13,784 nt of DNA from Candidatus Dadabacteria bacterium (lineage in GTDB: Bacteria; J088), in NCBI GenBank assembly GCA_003695505.1, contig RFIY01000069.1:1-13784 (forward strand), given 5' to 3'. Under the pieces are notes generated by a model. The model was not told where the DNA came from, made no database searches, and saw nothing but the letters and a program-made list of their open reading frames with translations. The position numbers and the translations under genes were made by a program. Shown here one piece after another: positions 6,850-13,784 of the stretch (its first letter is position 1; each line of letters opens with the position of its first letter).

Positions 6850-8168
6850 TTGCCGATACAGAACCGGGAAAACAGTTCGTCGAGGACGTCTTCAGGGTCG
6901 ATGATGCCGAGCAGTCGATCCAGTGCGCGTGCCGCAAGCCGCAGCTCCTCGGCGACGATCTCGGGCGGCGCGTCAGCGCGGATCGCCATGGCGGCCGCAC
7001 GGACGTGTTCGGCCGCGACGCGACAGGTTTGTTCCTGCCTCAGACTGCCGAGTTGAACCTGATCTTCGGGCAGTGGCAGCCGCTGTTCGATGGCGTCCGT
7101 CAGCGCCTCGATGCCGAGGCCGTCTCGCGCCGCGACGGCGATCCAGTCGGGCGTTGGCGGGGGCGCGACATCACTCTTGTTCCAGACGCGAAGTGTCGTG
7201 ATGGATGGCGGCAGCGGTTCGGCGTCGGGCCACGGTGCATCGGGCGCGGCAACAAGCAGCAGCAGATCGGCCTCTGCCGCCTGTCCGCGGCTGCGTTCAA
7301 CGCCCTCGCGCTCGACCGAACCCGGGGCATCGCGCAATCCTGCCGTATCGACGAGCTGGACGGGCAATCTGCCGATCGTCGTCGCCGCCTCGACCCAGTC
7401 GCGCGTCGTGCCGGGCTCCTGGGACACGATGGCGCGCTGTTCGCCGACAAGCCGGTTGAGGAGGGTGCTCTTGCCGGCATTCGGCGCACCGAGCAACACG
7501 AGGCGCGCGCCGCGCGTCCAGACGCGCGCGGCTGAGGCGCGCCGGGCCTCGTCATCGAGTCTGTTGGCAAGCTCGTCGACGCGAAGCGCCAGGGCTGTGC
7601 CCTGCTCTGGACTGATCGGTTCCTCCGGGAAATCCACGGCGGCTTCGAGCTGGGCAAGCAGTTCGGTCAGATCCCGGCGGCGGGATTCTGCCCACGTCCG
7701 TGACGCGCCGCGCAGCCGGCCCAGCGCCTGACTGGCAGCGAGCGGATGCACGGCGTCGATCAGATCGGCGAGCGCCTCTGCCTCGGGAAGACCCATGCGG
7801 CCGGCAAGAACGGCGCGGCGCGTGAACGCGCCAGCATCCGCCGGCGTCGCGCCGTAGGTCAGGGCAAGCCCGATCACCCGGTTGACGAGAACGGGGTTCC
7901 CATGCAGATGCAATTCGACCAGATCCTCGCCGGTATAGCTGTTCGGGCCGCGAAAGGGCAGGACCAGTGCCTCGTCCACCGGGGCGCCGGTGTCGTCCCG
8001 AAGCAGCGCAACCGAAGCCGTGCGCGGTGTCCAGCGCGATGCGTCACGCCCGGTCAGTCGTTCGAGAATGGCCCAGGCGTCCGGCCCGGACAACCGCACG
8101 ACCGCGATGGCGCTGCGTCCAGGCGGTGTCGCTGCAGCGACCAGCGTCGGCCGGGAAGGTCTGCTCAC
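6846..8168 (-). CDS. mnmE: tRNA uridine-5-carboxymethylaminomethyl modification GTPase MnmE
   Basis: With MnmG, installs the cmnm5 group on U34 of tRNAs decoding split codon boxes; cytoplasmic, K+-stimulated GTPase. Of 440 residues (E. coli MnmE has 454). The N-terminal folate-binding domain begins AAATPPGRSAIAVVRLSG (11-28) and contains NSYTGEDLVELHLHGN (76-91). The helical domain is interrupted by the G domain: P-loop GAPNAGKS (227-234), switch TTR (254-256), DTAG (274-277), NKSD (330-333). It ends in the canonical FCIGK, whose Cys is required for modification. The start is a GTG; an overlapping ATG just upstream is out of frame and immediately stopped. It lies 20 nt after the UPF0173 gene, in the same direction, away from the usual yidC/rnpA/rpmH neighbourhood. 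Confidence 0.97.
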   Translation of the reverse strand: MSRPSRPTLVAAATPPGRSAIAVVRLSGPDAWAILERLTGRDASRWTPRTASVALLRDDTGAPVDEALVLPFRGPNSYTGEDLVELHLHGNPVLVNRVIGLALTYGATPADAGAFTRRAVLAGRMGLPEAEALADLIDAVHPLAASQALGRLRGASRTWAESRRRDLTELLAQLEAAVDFPEEPISPEQGTALALRVDELANRLDDEARRASAARVWTRGARLVLLGAPNAGKSTLLNRLVGEQRAIVSQEPGTTRDWVEAATTIGRLPVQLVDTAGLRDAPGSVEREGVERSRGQAAEADLLLLVAAPDAPWPDAEPLPPSITTLRVWNKSDVAPPPTPDWIAVAARDGLGIEALTDAIEQRLPLPEDQVQLGSLRQEQTCRVAAEHVRAAAMAIRADAPPEIVAEELRLAARALDRLLGIIDPEDVLDELFSRFCIGK

Positions 8169-8188
8169 ATTGCATTCCGCACGAGCCG

Positions 8189-8902
8189 TCAGGCCGAGAC
8201 GGTTTCTCCGGGCTGAGGTTCGAGAACCGTCACGTTGCCCGGGATAAGCTTGCGCAGCGCCTCCGGGGTGCCGGTCAGCAGCGGGAATGTTCCATAATGG
8301 ACCGGCAGGATCGTTTTTGCGCCGATCAGTTCGACGGCTTTGGCGGCTTCGCGTGGGCCCATCGTGAAATGGTCGCCGATCGGCAGTACGGCTACGTCGG
8401 GCTGATACAGTTCGCGAATCAGCGCCATATCTCCAAAGAGTGCCGTGTCGCCGGCCAGATAGATCGTGCGGCCGTTACCGAATCGCAGCACGAAACCGCA
8501 AGGATCCCCGGTATAGATCAGGTTGCCGTCGGCATCGATGACCGCCGAAGAATGGTGTGCGGTCGTCAGTGTGATGTCGACGCCTGCGACATGCTGGGTT
8601 CCGCCTTTGTTCATGCCGGACACGGTGTCGACGCCCTGCTGCTCCATCCAGTGGCACAATTCGAAAATGGCCACGACCGTGGGCTTGTGGGCTCGGGCAA
8701 TGTCAACAGCATCTCCGGTGTGGTCGAAATGGCCGTGTGACAGCAGCAGCACATCGAGTCCCGCGAAACGGTCGATGTTGTGCCAGGCCTCGGGGCAGGA
8801 CGGATTGCCGGAAAGCCACGGGTCGATCAGCAATGTTTCGCCGTTTGGCCCCTCGATCAGGGTTGTGGCATGTCCCAGCCAGGTCAGTTTGATGTCATTC
8901 AT
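8189..8902 (-). CDS. UPF0173 metal-dependent hydrolase (metallo-beta-lactamase fold)
   Basis: Cytoplasmic metallo-beta-lactamase-fold protein of 237 residues, close to UPF0173/YtkL and related to UlaG-type lactonases; its physiological substrate is not established. Metal ligands are visible: first-strand WLGHAT (9-13 region), HGHFDH (56-61), HH at 116-117 (AHHSS), GDT (151-153), GDHFTMGP (176-183) and a final His in PVHYGTFP (200-207). The ATG at 8902 is preferred because AAGGA lies 8 nt upstream; an in-frame GTG at 8908 would leave only 2 nt spacing. It begins 35 nt after the Fur-family gene and precedes mnmE, so the three are probably co-transcribed. Confidence 0.93.
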   Translation of the reverse strand: MNDIKLTWLGHATTLIEGPNGETLLIDPWLSGNPSCPEAWHNIDRFAGLDVLLLSHGHFDHTGDAVDIARAHKPTVVAIFELCHWMEQQGVDTVSGMNKGGTQHVAGVDITLTTAHHSSAVIDADGNLIYTGDPCGFVLRFGNGRTIYLAGDTALFGDMALIRELYQPDVAVLPIGDHFTMGPREAAKAVELIGAKTILPVHYGTFPLLTGTPEALRKLIPGNVTVLEPQPGETVSA

Positions 8903-8937
8903 CGTCACGTTCCTTTCGGTTCGTTTCAGGACCTGTT

Positions 8938-9420
8938 TCAGTCGTCACTGTCGCCGACATAGCGGCCGAACAGCTCCAGACGGACATCGGTCAGTTCGAA
9001 ATCGTGCTCGCGTGCAATCGCTTCGAGTTTCTTGCGGATGTCGTCGGGAAGGTAGAATTCGACGATACGATCCGTGTCGCGGCAGATCAGATGGTGGTGT
9101 TCCCGCGTCTCTCCGACGACGTGCTCATAGTATTTCTTGCCTGCCAGAAATTCCCGCTCGCGCGCGATGCCAGAGTCGACGATCAGGTGCAGTGTGCGGT
9201 AGACGGTCGCGAACCCGATCTCGGGATTCCGGTTCTGGACGCGGCGGTACAGTTCATCGGCGGTCAGATGTTCGTCGGTGGCGAGAAACGTAGACAGAAT
9301 CAGTTCCCGCTGGCGGGTCTGCTTCAGCCCCTTGCGGCGCAGGAACGCCTCGAACTGACGGATGGCCTCGGCGCGGTGCGCCGGATCCGGCTCACCCGTG
9401 TCATGCGGTTTGTCGTTCAT
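8938..9420 (-). CDS. Fur-family transcriptional regulator
   Basis: Metal- or peroxide-responsive DNA-binding repressor of the Fur superfamily, 160 residues. The winged helix includes GLKQTRQREL (31-40), HLTADELYRR (51-60) and the recognition helix GFATVYRTL (69-77). The dimerisation/metal domain contains YYEH (97-100) and EHHHLIC (107-113). C113 is the only cysteine: the usual second Cys of CxxC is Asp (CRDTD) and no C-terminal CxxC exists, so it cannot hold the four-Cys structural zinc site of PerR/Zur and many Fur proteins. Metal specificity (Fe, Mn, Zn) is therefore not assigned. A short acidic N-terminal extension (1-20) precedes the fold. The ATG at 9420 has GGGA about 7 nt upstream; a longer in-frame version adds 45 atypical residues and is rejected. 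First gene of the leftward unit. Confidence 0.92.
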   Translation of the reverse strand: MNDKPHDTGEPDPAHRAEAIRQFEAFLRRKGLKQTRQRELILSTFLATDEHLTADELYRRVQNRNPEIGFATVYRTLHLIVDSGIAREREFLAGKKYYEHVVGETREHHHLICRDTDRIVEFYLPDDIRKKLEAIAREHDFELTDVRLELFGRYVGDSDD

Positions 9421-9457
9421 GGCGTAATCCCGGCGCAGCGTCGGAGTCCTGCCGTCC

Positions 9458-9463
9458 ATTATA
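9458..9463 (-). promoter_or_regulatory. Putative -10 box of the Fur-family gene
   Basis: Perfect TATAAT on the minus strand, 37 bp before the Fur-family start codon in a GC-rich gap. The hexamer 17 bp further upstream (TGTAAC) is a poor -35, so activation or an unconventional -35 may be involved. It lies in the 124-bp divergent region shared with rimO. Confidence 0.45.
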
Positions 9464-9544
9464 GCCAGATTCTTCGGCCCGTTACAGCGTTGCCGGCGCA
9501 AGGCACGCGGTGCCGTATTGCGGTTCGGGGCCGTGTCCGTCACC

Positions 9545-10927
9545 ATGTCTTGCATGAAAGAGGCAGCTCCACCTCGGGATGAACGCCCGCGTGTCTTCGT
9601 CGTGTCGCTCGGCTGTGCAAAAGCGCAGGTCGATGCAGAGGCCGCACTTGGTCAGATGGTCGACGCCGGCTATGAAATCGTCGATCAGATCGAGGACGCG
9701 ACAACGGTCGTCGTCAACACATGCGGGTTCATCGAACCGGCCATCCGCGAGTCCGTCGACACGATCGTCGAGGCGGCCGAGCTGCGTGAAGATGGCGCGA
9801 TCCAGGAACTGATCGTTGCCGGCTGCCTGGTCGACCGACACGGCGCCGAGCTGGCCGAGGAACTACCCGAAGTGGACCATTTCGTTGGCAGCGGTGCGTT
9901 TCGCGAATGGGCGCGCGTGCGTCGGCAGCCACAGCGAATCCTTGCGAGTCCCGGGCCGGCGCTGCCGTCGTCGAGCGACAGGCGGGTGTTGCTCAATGCC
10001 AGCCACTACGCCTGGGTCAAGATTGCCGAAGGCTGCGACCGCCAGTGCGCCTTTTGTACCATTCCGTCGATCCGTGGCAAGCAGCGCAGCCGGACGGCCG
10101 ATGACATCGTGCAGGAATTGTCCGGTCTGGCCGGGCAGGGCGTTCGCGAAGCTCTGCTCGTCAGCCAGGACACGGTGCGCTGGGGGCTCGATCTGACGCC
10201 GAGGCGTCGATTGCATGAGTTGCTGGCGCGCATCGATCACGAATCGGAACTTCCGGACTGGATTCGCGTCCACTATCTGTATCCCGAGCGTCTTCCCGAT
10301 GAACTGATTTCGCTGCTGGCTGCTGGCGAGCGGATCGTTCCCTATGTCGATGTGCCGATCCAGCACGGTTCCGACCGGATTTTGGAGTTGATGCGCCGGG
10401 CGCACCGTCGCGATGATATCCGCCGGCTCGTCGACCGGTTGCGTGAGGTCAATCCCGACGTGTCGATCCGCACAACCGTGATCGTCGGCCACCCCGGGGA
10501 AACACCTGCCGATGTTGACGCCTTGTGCGAGCTGATCCAGGAGCTACGTTTCGATGCCGTCGGGATCTTCACCTGGTGGAACGAGGCAGGCACCGTTTCC
10601 TCGACGCTCCCTGACCATGTCGATCCCGGCGAACAGCACGAGCGGGCCAACGTTGTCGAAGACACCGCGCGCGATGCGGCGGAAGCGGCGGCATCGCGCT
10701 GGGTCGGTCGGTCGCTCCGCGTGCTCGTCGATGGACCCGATCCGTTCGATCCCGATGCCTGGATCGGCCGCCACGCCGGGCAGGCGCCCGATATCGATGG
10801 CGTCGTGCGGCTGCCGGGGCATCGCGGCCCGGCAGGTGCGTTTGTCGATGTGAGGATCGCGGCGTGTGACGGACACGATCTGATCGCAGAACGGTCTGCA
10901 GGCATTCCGCTCGTGACAACCTCGTGA
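9545..10927 (+). CDS. rimO: Ribosomal protein uS12 methylthiotransferase RimO
   Basis: Radical SAM methylthiotransferase that adds a beta-methylthio group to a conserved Asp of ribosomal protein S12. It has 460 residues from this start (family about 440). Order: UPF0004 domain with three cluster-binding Cys (C24 in SLGCAK, C60 in NTCGF, C94 in AGCL); radical SAM core CDRQCAFC (C164, C168, C171), followed by IPSIRGKQRSR; C-terminal TRAM domain (about 390-455). It departs from canonical RimO at several signature sites: SLGCAKAQVD for SLGCPKNLVD, VGHPGE for VGFPGE, and FTWWNEAGT where FxYSxxEGT is usual. MiaB is less likely because the overall layout follows RimO. Start choice between ATG 9545 and ATG 9554 is open; neither has a good ribosome site. 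The stop overlaps the next start. Confidence 0.87.
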   Translation: MSCMKEAAPPRDERPRVFVVSLGCAKAQVDAEAALGQMVDAGYEIVDQIEDATTVVVNTCGFIEPAIRESVDTIVEAAELREDGAIQELIVAGCLVDRHGAELAEELPEVDHFVGSGAFREWARVRRQPQRILASPGPALPSSSDRRVLLNASHYAWVKIAEGCDRQCAFCTIPSIRGKQRSRTADDIVQELSGLAGQGVREALLVSQDTVRWGLDLTPRRRLHELLARIDHESELPDWIRVHYLYPERLPDELISLLAAGERIVPYVDVPIQHGSDRILELMRRAHRRDDIRRLVDRLREVNPDVSIRTTVIVGHPGETPADVDALCELIQELRFDAVGIFTWWNEAGTVSSTLPDHVDPGEQHERANVVEDTARDAAEAAASRWVGRSLRVLVDGPDPFDPDAWIGRHAGQAPDIDGVVRLPGHRGPAGAFVDVRIAACDGHDLIAERSAGIPLVTTS

Positions 10928-11442
10928 ACCGGGTTCTGTGGGCGCTGGTGGTCTTGATGCTGCCTGCCTGTGGGGGCGGGCAGGCCGGAGCGGAACCGGT
11001 TGCCGCAATGGATAAATGGCAGCGCGTCGAGGCGGCAGAAGATCCATTTTCAGCTCAGCGCGAAAGCTGGCACTACTGCGATCCGGGTGGCATTGGTACC
11101 GAGGTGGGTCATGACGGAACAACACTCGAGGTCGATACCGGCTTGTGCAACTTCGCGACGGTACGGCAGCCACTGAAAGCTGCGCTTGGGGCAGGCGATA
11201 CGCTGCAACTCGACCTCTGGCATGGAGTGCTCGATGCACCCGAAGTCGCGACCGCGACCGTCATTGTGGCAACAGAGGAGGCGCTATTGCTGCAGGGTGC
11301 CTTTCCGATTCCGTCGGCATCTGGGCAGGCTTCTCTGACCGGTGCGGTGGGTGCGGATATTCCGGTCGGAACCTTTGTGTATCTCCATCTCAACAATCAT
11401 GGCGACAACGCCTGGACATTTCTTGCACTGGAGAAGCGATGA
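10924..11442 (+). CDS. Small predicted lipoprotein, function unknown
   Basis: Protein of 172 residues with a short signal peptide ending in a lipobox LPAC (13-16), so C16 should be lipidated; the next residues are GGG, compatible with outer-membrane sorting. The mature part is acidic, all-beta in appearance, with two further cysteines (C52 in HYC, C75 in GLCNF) that could form a disulfide. Repeated short hydrophobic strands with Trp and His (WHYC, LDLWHG, VYLHLNNHG) suggest a beta-sandwich. I do not recognise a family. It starts with GTG overlapping the rimO stop (GTGA), and its own stop overlaps the next start (ATGA), so expression is coupled to both neighbours. Confidence 0.8.
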   Translation: MNRVLWALVVLMLPACGGGQAGAEPVAAMDKWQRVEAAEDPFSAQRESWHYCDPGGIGTEVGHDGTTLEVDTGLCNFATVRQPLKAALGAGDTLQLDLWHGVLDAPEVATATVIVATEEALLLQGAFPIPSASGQASLTGAVGADIPVGTFVYLHLNNHGDNAWTFLALEKR

Positions 11443-12047
11443 GGCACATTGCCCCCGCGCAGATTCTCGACTGGTGGTTTGGCACGACCGGGCCGGATGG
11501 TGTGTCGCCATCGGAGATTCGTAAGCGCTGGTTCCAGGGCGGAGCGCAGGTTGACAAAGAGATCGCTGAGCGCTTTGGTGGCGCAGTCGAAGCCGCGCGC
11601 AGCGGCGCGCTTGCGGACTGGGTGGAGCGCGATCCCGATGCGCTGGCTTTGATCCTGCTGACCGACCAGTTCACACGCAACGTTTATCGCGGCACGCCGG
11701 AGATGTTCGCGGCGGACCCGATTGCGCTGGACGTCGCGCATCGCCTGATCGAGAGTGGGCGTCACGAGCGCTATCCGAATCAGCAACGCGTGTTCATCTA
11801 TATGCCGCTGATGCATTCAGAAAACCTCGACGACCAGAACGAATGCATTCAGTTGTTCGAGCAGCTTGTCGCGGAAGCCGATACGGACGCGCAACGCGAC
11901 GCATTTGCGTCCAATGTCGACTATGCGATCCGCCATCGCGACATCGTGGCACGGTTTGGACGCTTCCCGCACCGCAACGCGACCCTCGGTCGCGAGACCA
12001 CGCCGGAAGAGGCGGAATTTCTGACGCAGCCCGGATCGCGTTTCTGA
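11439..12047 (+). CDS. DUF924 family protein
   Basis: Protein of 202 residues matching DUF924 across its whole length, a helical (TPR-like) cytoplasmic family with no established biochemical role. Signatures: ILDWWFG (9-15), RWFQGG (30-35), LLTDQFTRNVYRG (73-85), MPLMHSEN (122-129), and the C-terminal GRFPHRNATLGR (174-185) followed by TPEEAEFL (188-195). No signal peptide or membrane segment. The ATG overlaps the lipoprotein stop (ATGA). It is the last gene of the rimO unit. Confidence 0.92.
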   Translation: MRHIAPAQILDWWFGTTGPDGVSPSEIRKRWFQGGAQVDKEIAERFGGAVEAARSGALADWVERDPDALALILLTDQFTRNVYRGTPEMFAADPIALDVAHRLIESGRHERYPNQQRVFIYMPLMHSENLDDQNECIQLFEQLVAEADTDAQRDAFASNVDYAIRHRDIVARFGRFPHRNATLGRETTPEEAEFLTQPGSRF

Positions 12048-12167
12048 CGCCAGACAACGACGGGGCGAACCGTTTTCCGGATCCAGAGCATCGCGGGGAG
12101 CTGCGATTCACTTTGTTGTTGCAGTACACCACCGTGGCGACCTGCAAAAGTACAGGTTTCGAGCCTC

Positions 12168-12197
12168 TTGCTGCAATGCGGCAGAACGATTTACACT
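12168..12197 (+). promoter_or_regulatory. Possible sigma-70 promoter of the alpha/beta hydrolase gene
   Basis: TTGCTG (12168-12173) and TACACT (12192-12197) with an 18-bp spacer lie 38 bp before the preferred start at 12235. The two hexamers match consensus moderately (4 of 6 each). This lies in the 187-bp gap after the DUF924 gene, which otherwise holds only weak inverted repeats. Confidence 0.3.
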
Positions 12198-12234
12198 GGA
12201 TATCTGCACGCAACGAACCGGGACAGTGCAACAG

Positions 12235-13725
12235 ATGGCGGATAAGAAGAAGACAGAAACGGCGGGTTCGCCCAGGCGCAAAGCCACACCGTCGGCGGGC
12301 AAGGGCAAGAAGGCGCCTGCCCGCAAGGCTGCCAGCAGGCAGGCCTCGTCCGCGAAGAAGCCAACGGCGCGAAAATCCGGCGGGAAAAAGAAAAGCGCCG
12401 CCGCGAAGTTGCCTGCACCGTCCGGATCTGATGCATCCGCGATACTGCCGAAGGCAAAACGCGGTCCGATCATCGACGATGTCGACATCCGGTCGCTGCA
12501 CACCAAGGAGCATTACGAGGTCGAGACGAAGGACGGCTGGACACTCGTGATCACGCGCTATAAGCCGATCCCGCAGGACTGGCATCAGCCGATCCTGAAC
12601 GTGCCGTTGCTGCTGGTCCACGGCTTCAGTCAGAACCGGCACGCCTGGACGGCCGGCGAGTTCGTCAAGGACATGCTCTATTTCGGTTGCGACATCCATA
12701 TCCTGGAGTTGCGGGGTCACGGTCTGTCGAGCCTGAAATTGCAGCAGCAGAAGGCCGATGCCGGCATCAAACCGTTGCCCGAGACATTCAATTACGGCTG
12801 GGATCTGAGTCACTATTTTCTGTACGACGTGCCGGCCGCGATCGACGCCGTCAAACAGATCACCGGTCGCGACAAGATTGCCTATTGCGGCCATTCGATG
12901 GGCGGCATGATCGGCTATGGACTCGCCAGCCAGCGCGATGATCTGCTCTGTATGGCGACGGTGGGTTCGCCTGCGGATCTCGGAGCCGAGGCCTGGTGGA
13001 TCCGTCTCGCGGCGCTGGCCGGCGGAATGATCCCGTTACTCCAGGCGATCGCCAGACTGGCGGACGATGAGCGGGCCGTGCTGTTCAGGGCATTGCGCAA
13101 AAACCGGTTTGTCGGGCGCTGGGTGCCGGATGCGCTCTCGAAAGAACGGTTGCTCAATCCGGAATTTGTACCCATGGACTGGTTTCTCGGTACGTTATAC
13201 CGGTCGATTGCGACGGCGAACGAGGCAATCCCGACCTGGATTCCGCGGGAATTTCGTCTGTTTAACCCGACCAAGGTCGCGCTCGAGGATGTACGCTGGC
13301 TGCTGAAGGAGGGAGGAGAGCGCGAACCGGTGCGCGTGCTGCTGACATTCCTGCGCTGGATTCGTCACCGTGAGATGGTCTGTTATTCGTCTGGATACGA
13401 CATCAAGGCCAATTTTCACAAGATCCGGCTGCCGCTGACGATTATTTTCGGCGATGAGGATATACTTGCCGGAATGAAAAGTACGCGCGCGATTTACGAA
13501 GCGGCGCAGAGTGACTATCTGGTCTGGCGACCTGTGCGTGGCAACAGCCACATCGAGATCACGATGGGTGACGATATTCGCCAGATCGCCTATGACATCA
13601 AGAATCTGATCGAGTTTGCGATCACGCACCAGGACGATCGTCCGCGCCTGCCGCGTCGGGCGGCGCATCGGCGTCAATTGCTGCGTGGTGTCAGCCGCGG
13701 ACGCCGCCGCCGCTCCATCCGGTAA
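12235..13725 (+). CDS. Alpha/beta hydrolase with histone-like basic N-terminal tail
   Basis: Protein of 496 residues in three parts. (1) Residues 1-75 are a disordered Lys/Ala/Arg/Ser/Pro tail with repeated KK/RK-A-type steps, like histone H1 or PhaF C-termini. (2) Residues about 92-465 are an alpha/beta hydrolase: oxyanion HGF (129-131), RGHG (160-163), nucleophile elbow GHSMGG (S221), probable acid D407 or D409 in GDED, catalytic His H439 in GNSHIE; a long helical lid lies between about 250 and 395. (3) Residues 468-496 are Arg-rich. The nucleophile is Ser, so it is not a PHA synthase (Cys). No signal peptide. Substrate unknown: esterase/lipase, possibly attached to PHA granules or nucleic acid by its tails (inference). 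The ATG at 12235 is chosen; an in-frame GTG lies 9 nt upstream, and neither has a clear ribosome site. Confidence 0.85.
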   Translation: MADKKKTETAGSPRRKATPSAGKGKKAPARKAASRQASSAKKPTARKSGGKKKSAAAKLPAPSGSDASAILPKAKRGPIIDDVDIRSLHTKEHYEVETKDGWTLVITRYKPIPQDWHQPILNVPLLLVHGFSQNRHAWTAGEFVKDMLYFGCDIHILELRGHGLSSLKLQQQKADAGIKPLPETFNYGWDLSHYFLYDVPAAIDAVKQITGRDKIAYCGHSMGGMIGYGLASQRDDLLCMATVGSPADLGAEAWWIRLAALAGGMIPLLQAIARLADDERAVLFRALRKNRFVGRWVPDALSKERLLNPEFVPMDWFLGTLYRSIATANEAIPTWIPREFRLFNPTKVALEDVRWLLKEGGEREPVRVLLTFLRWIRHREMVCYSSGYDIKANFHKIRLPLTIIFGDEDILAGMKSTRAIYEAAQSDYLVWRPVRGNSHIEITMGDDIRQIAYDIKNLIEFAITHQDDRPRLPRRAAHRRQLLRGVSRGRRRRSIR

Positions 13726-13734
13726 ACAGACCTC

Positions 13735-13784
13735 GTGGCGTCGCCGTCCGCCTCGGCGCGCATCGAGCGCCGCTTCTACTGGAA
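13735..13784 (+). CDS. Possible start of a further gene, cut by the window edge
   Basis: A GTG 9 nt after the hydrolase stop opens a frame that runs to the window edge without a stop, giving 16 residues (MASPSASARIERRFYW). No Shine-Dalgarno is seen. It may be the N-terminus of a co-transcribed gene or chance. Confidence 0.25.
   Translation, partial: MASPSASARIERRFYW

Noticed and set aside
11145-11438. N-terminal extension of the DUF924 frame back to 11145
   Set aside because: The extension lies inside the lipoprotein gene in another frame and is Arg-rich; the ATG at 11439 starts the DUF924 homology and overlaps the preceding stop in the usual ATGA way.
12090-12107. Hairpin ATCGC-N8-GCGAT after DUF924 as a terminator
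   Set aside because: Only a 5-bp stem with an 8-nt loop and a broken T-run (TCACTTTGTTG); too weak to call.
11794-12894. 366-codon minus-strand open frame across the DUF924-hydrolase junction
   Set aside because: Its translation is the reverse complement of two well-supported genes, with low-complexity Arg/Leu-rich segments from the histone-like tail region.
1-13784. Defence island, prophage, integron, CRISPR or insertion sequence
   Set aside because: No transposase, integrase, nuclease or repeat array signatures were seen; nearly all sequence is explained by housekeeping and flagellar genes.

Overview
This is a GC-rich, densely packed chromosomal window from a flagellated Proteobacterium. 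A Gammaproteobacterium is most likely: a fliC-fliD-fliS-kinase order recalls the Pseudomonas/Vibrio late flagellar clusters, and mnmE, rimO, cobS and a Fur-family gene are all bacterial housekeeping types. The genus cannot be named from the sequence. I see no transposase, phage gene, CRISPR array, rRNA or tRNA.

Left part (16-3837, minus strand): fliC (flagellin), a strong intrinsic terminator, fliD (filament cap), fliS (flagellin chaperone), then a soluble PAS/histidine kinase that probably controls flagellar gene expression. A 170-bp gap upstream of fliC carries several inverted repeats. It is followed by cobS (4008-4847, minus), a late cobalamin-assembly enzyme standing alone.

Middle (4913-9420): a plus-strand gene for a close relative of the eukaryotic dihydroceramide delta-4 desaturase (DEGS/Des1) is divergent from cobS. 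It overlaps tail to tail with a minus-strand gene set that reads, in transcription order, Fur-family regulator, UPF0173 metallo-hydrolase, mnmE (tRNA modification GTPase), and an App1/DUF2183-like HAD phosphatase translationally coupled to mnmE by an ATGA overlap. The Fur-family gene has a perfect TATAAT upstream.

Right part (9545-12047, plus): rimO, a small lipoprotein and a DUF924 gene are chained by 4-nt stop/start overlaps (GTGA, ATGA). After a 187-bp gap comes a large alpha/beta hydrolase (12235-13725). It has a histone-H1-like Lys/Ala-rich N-terminal tail and an Arg-rich C-terminal tail. The window ends just inside a possible further reading frame.

The most unusual content is the sphingolipid-type desaturase, which implies sphingolipid or ceramide-like lipids in this bacterium. 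It lies back to back with a lipin-like phosphatase candidate. Next is the alpha/beta hydrolase with basic tails at both ends. Neither is proven to be a new system; both are testable.
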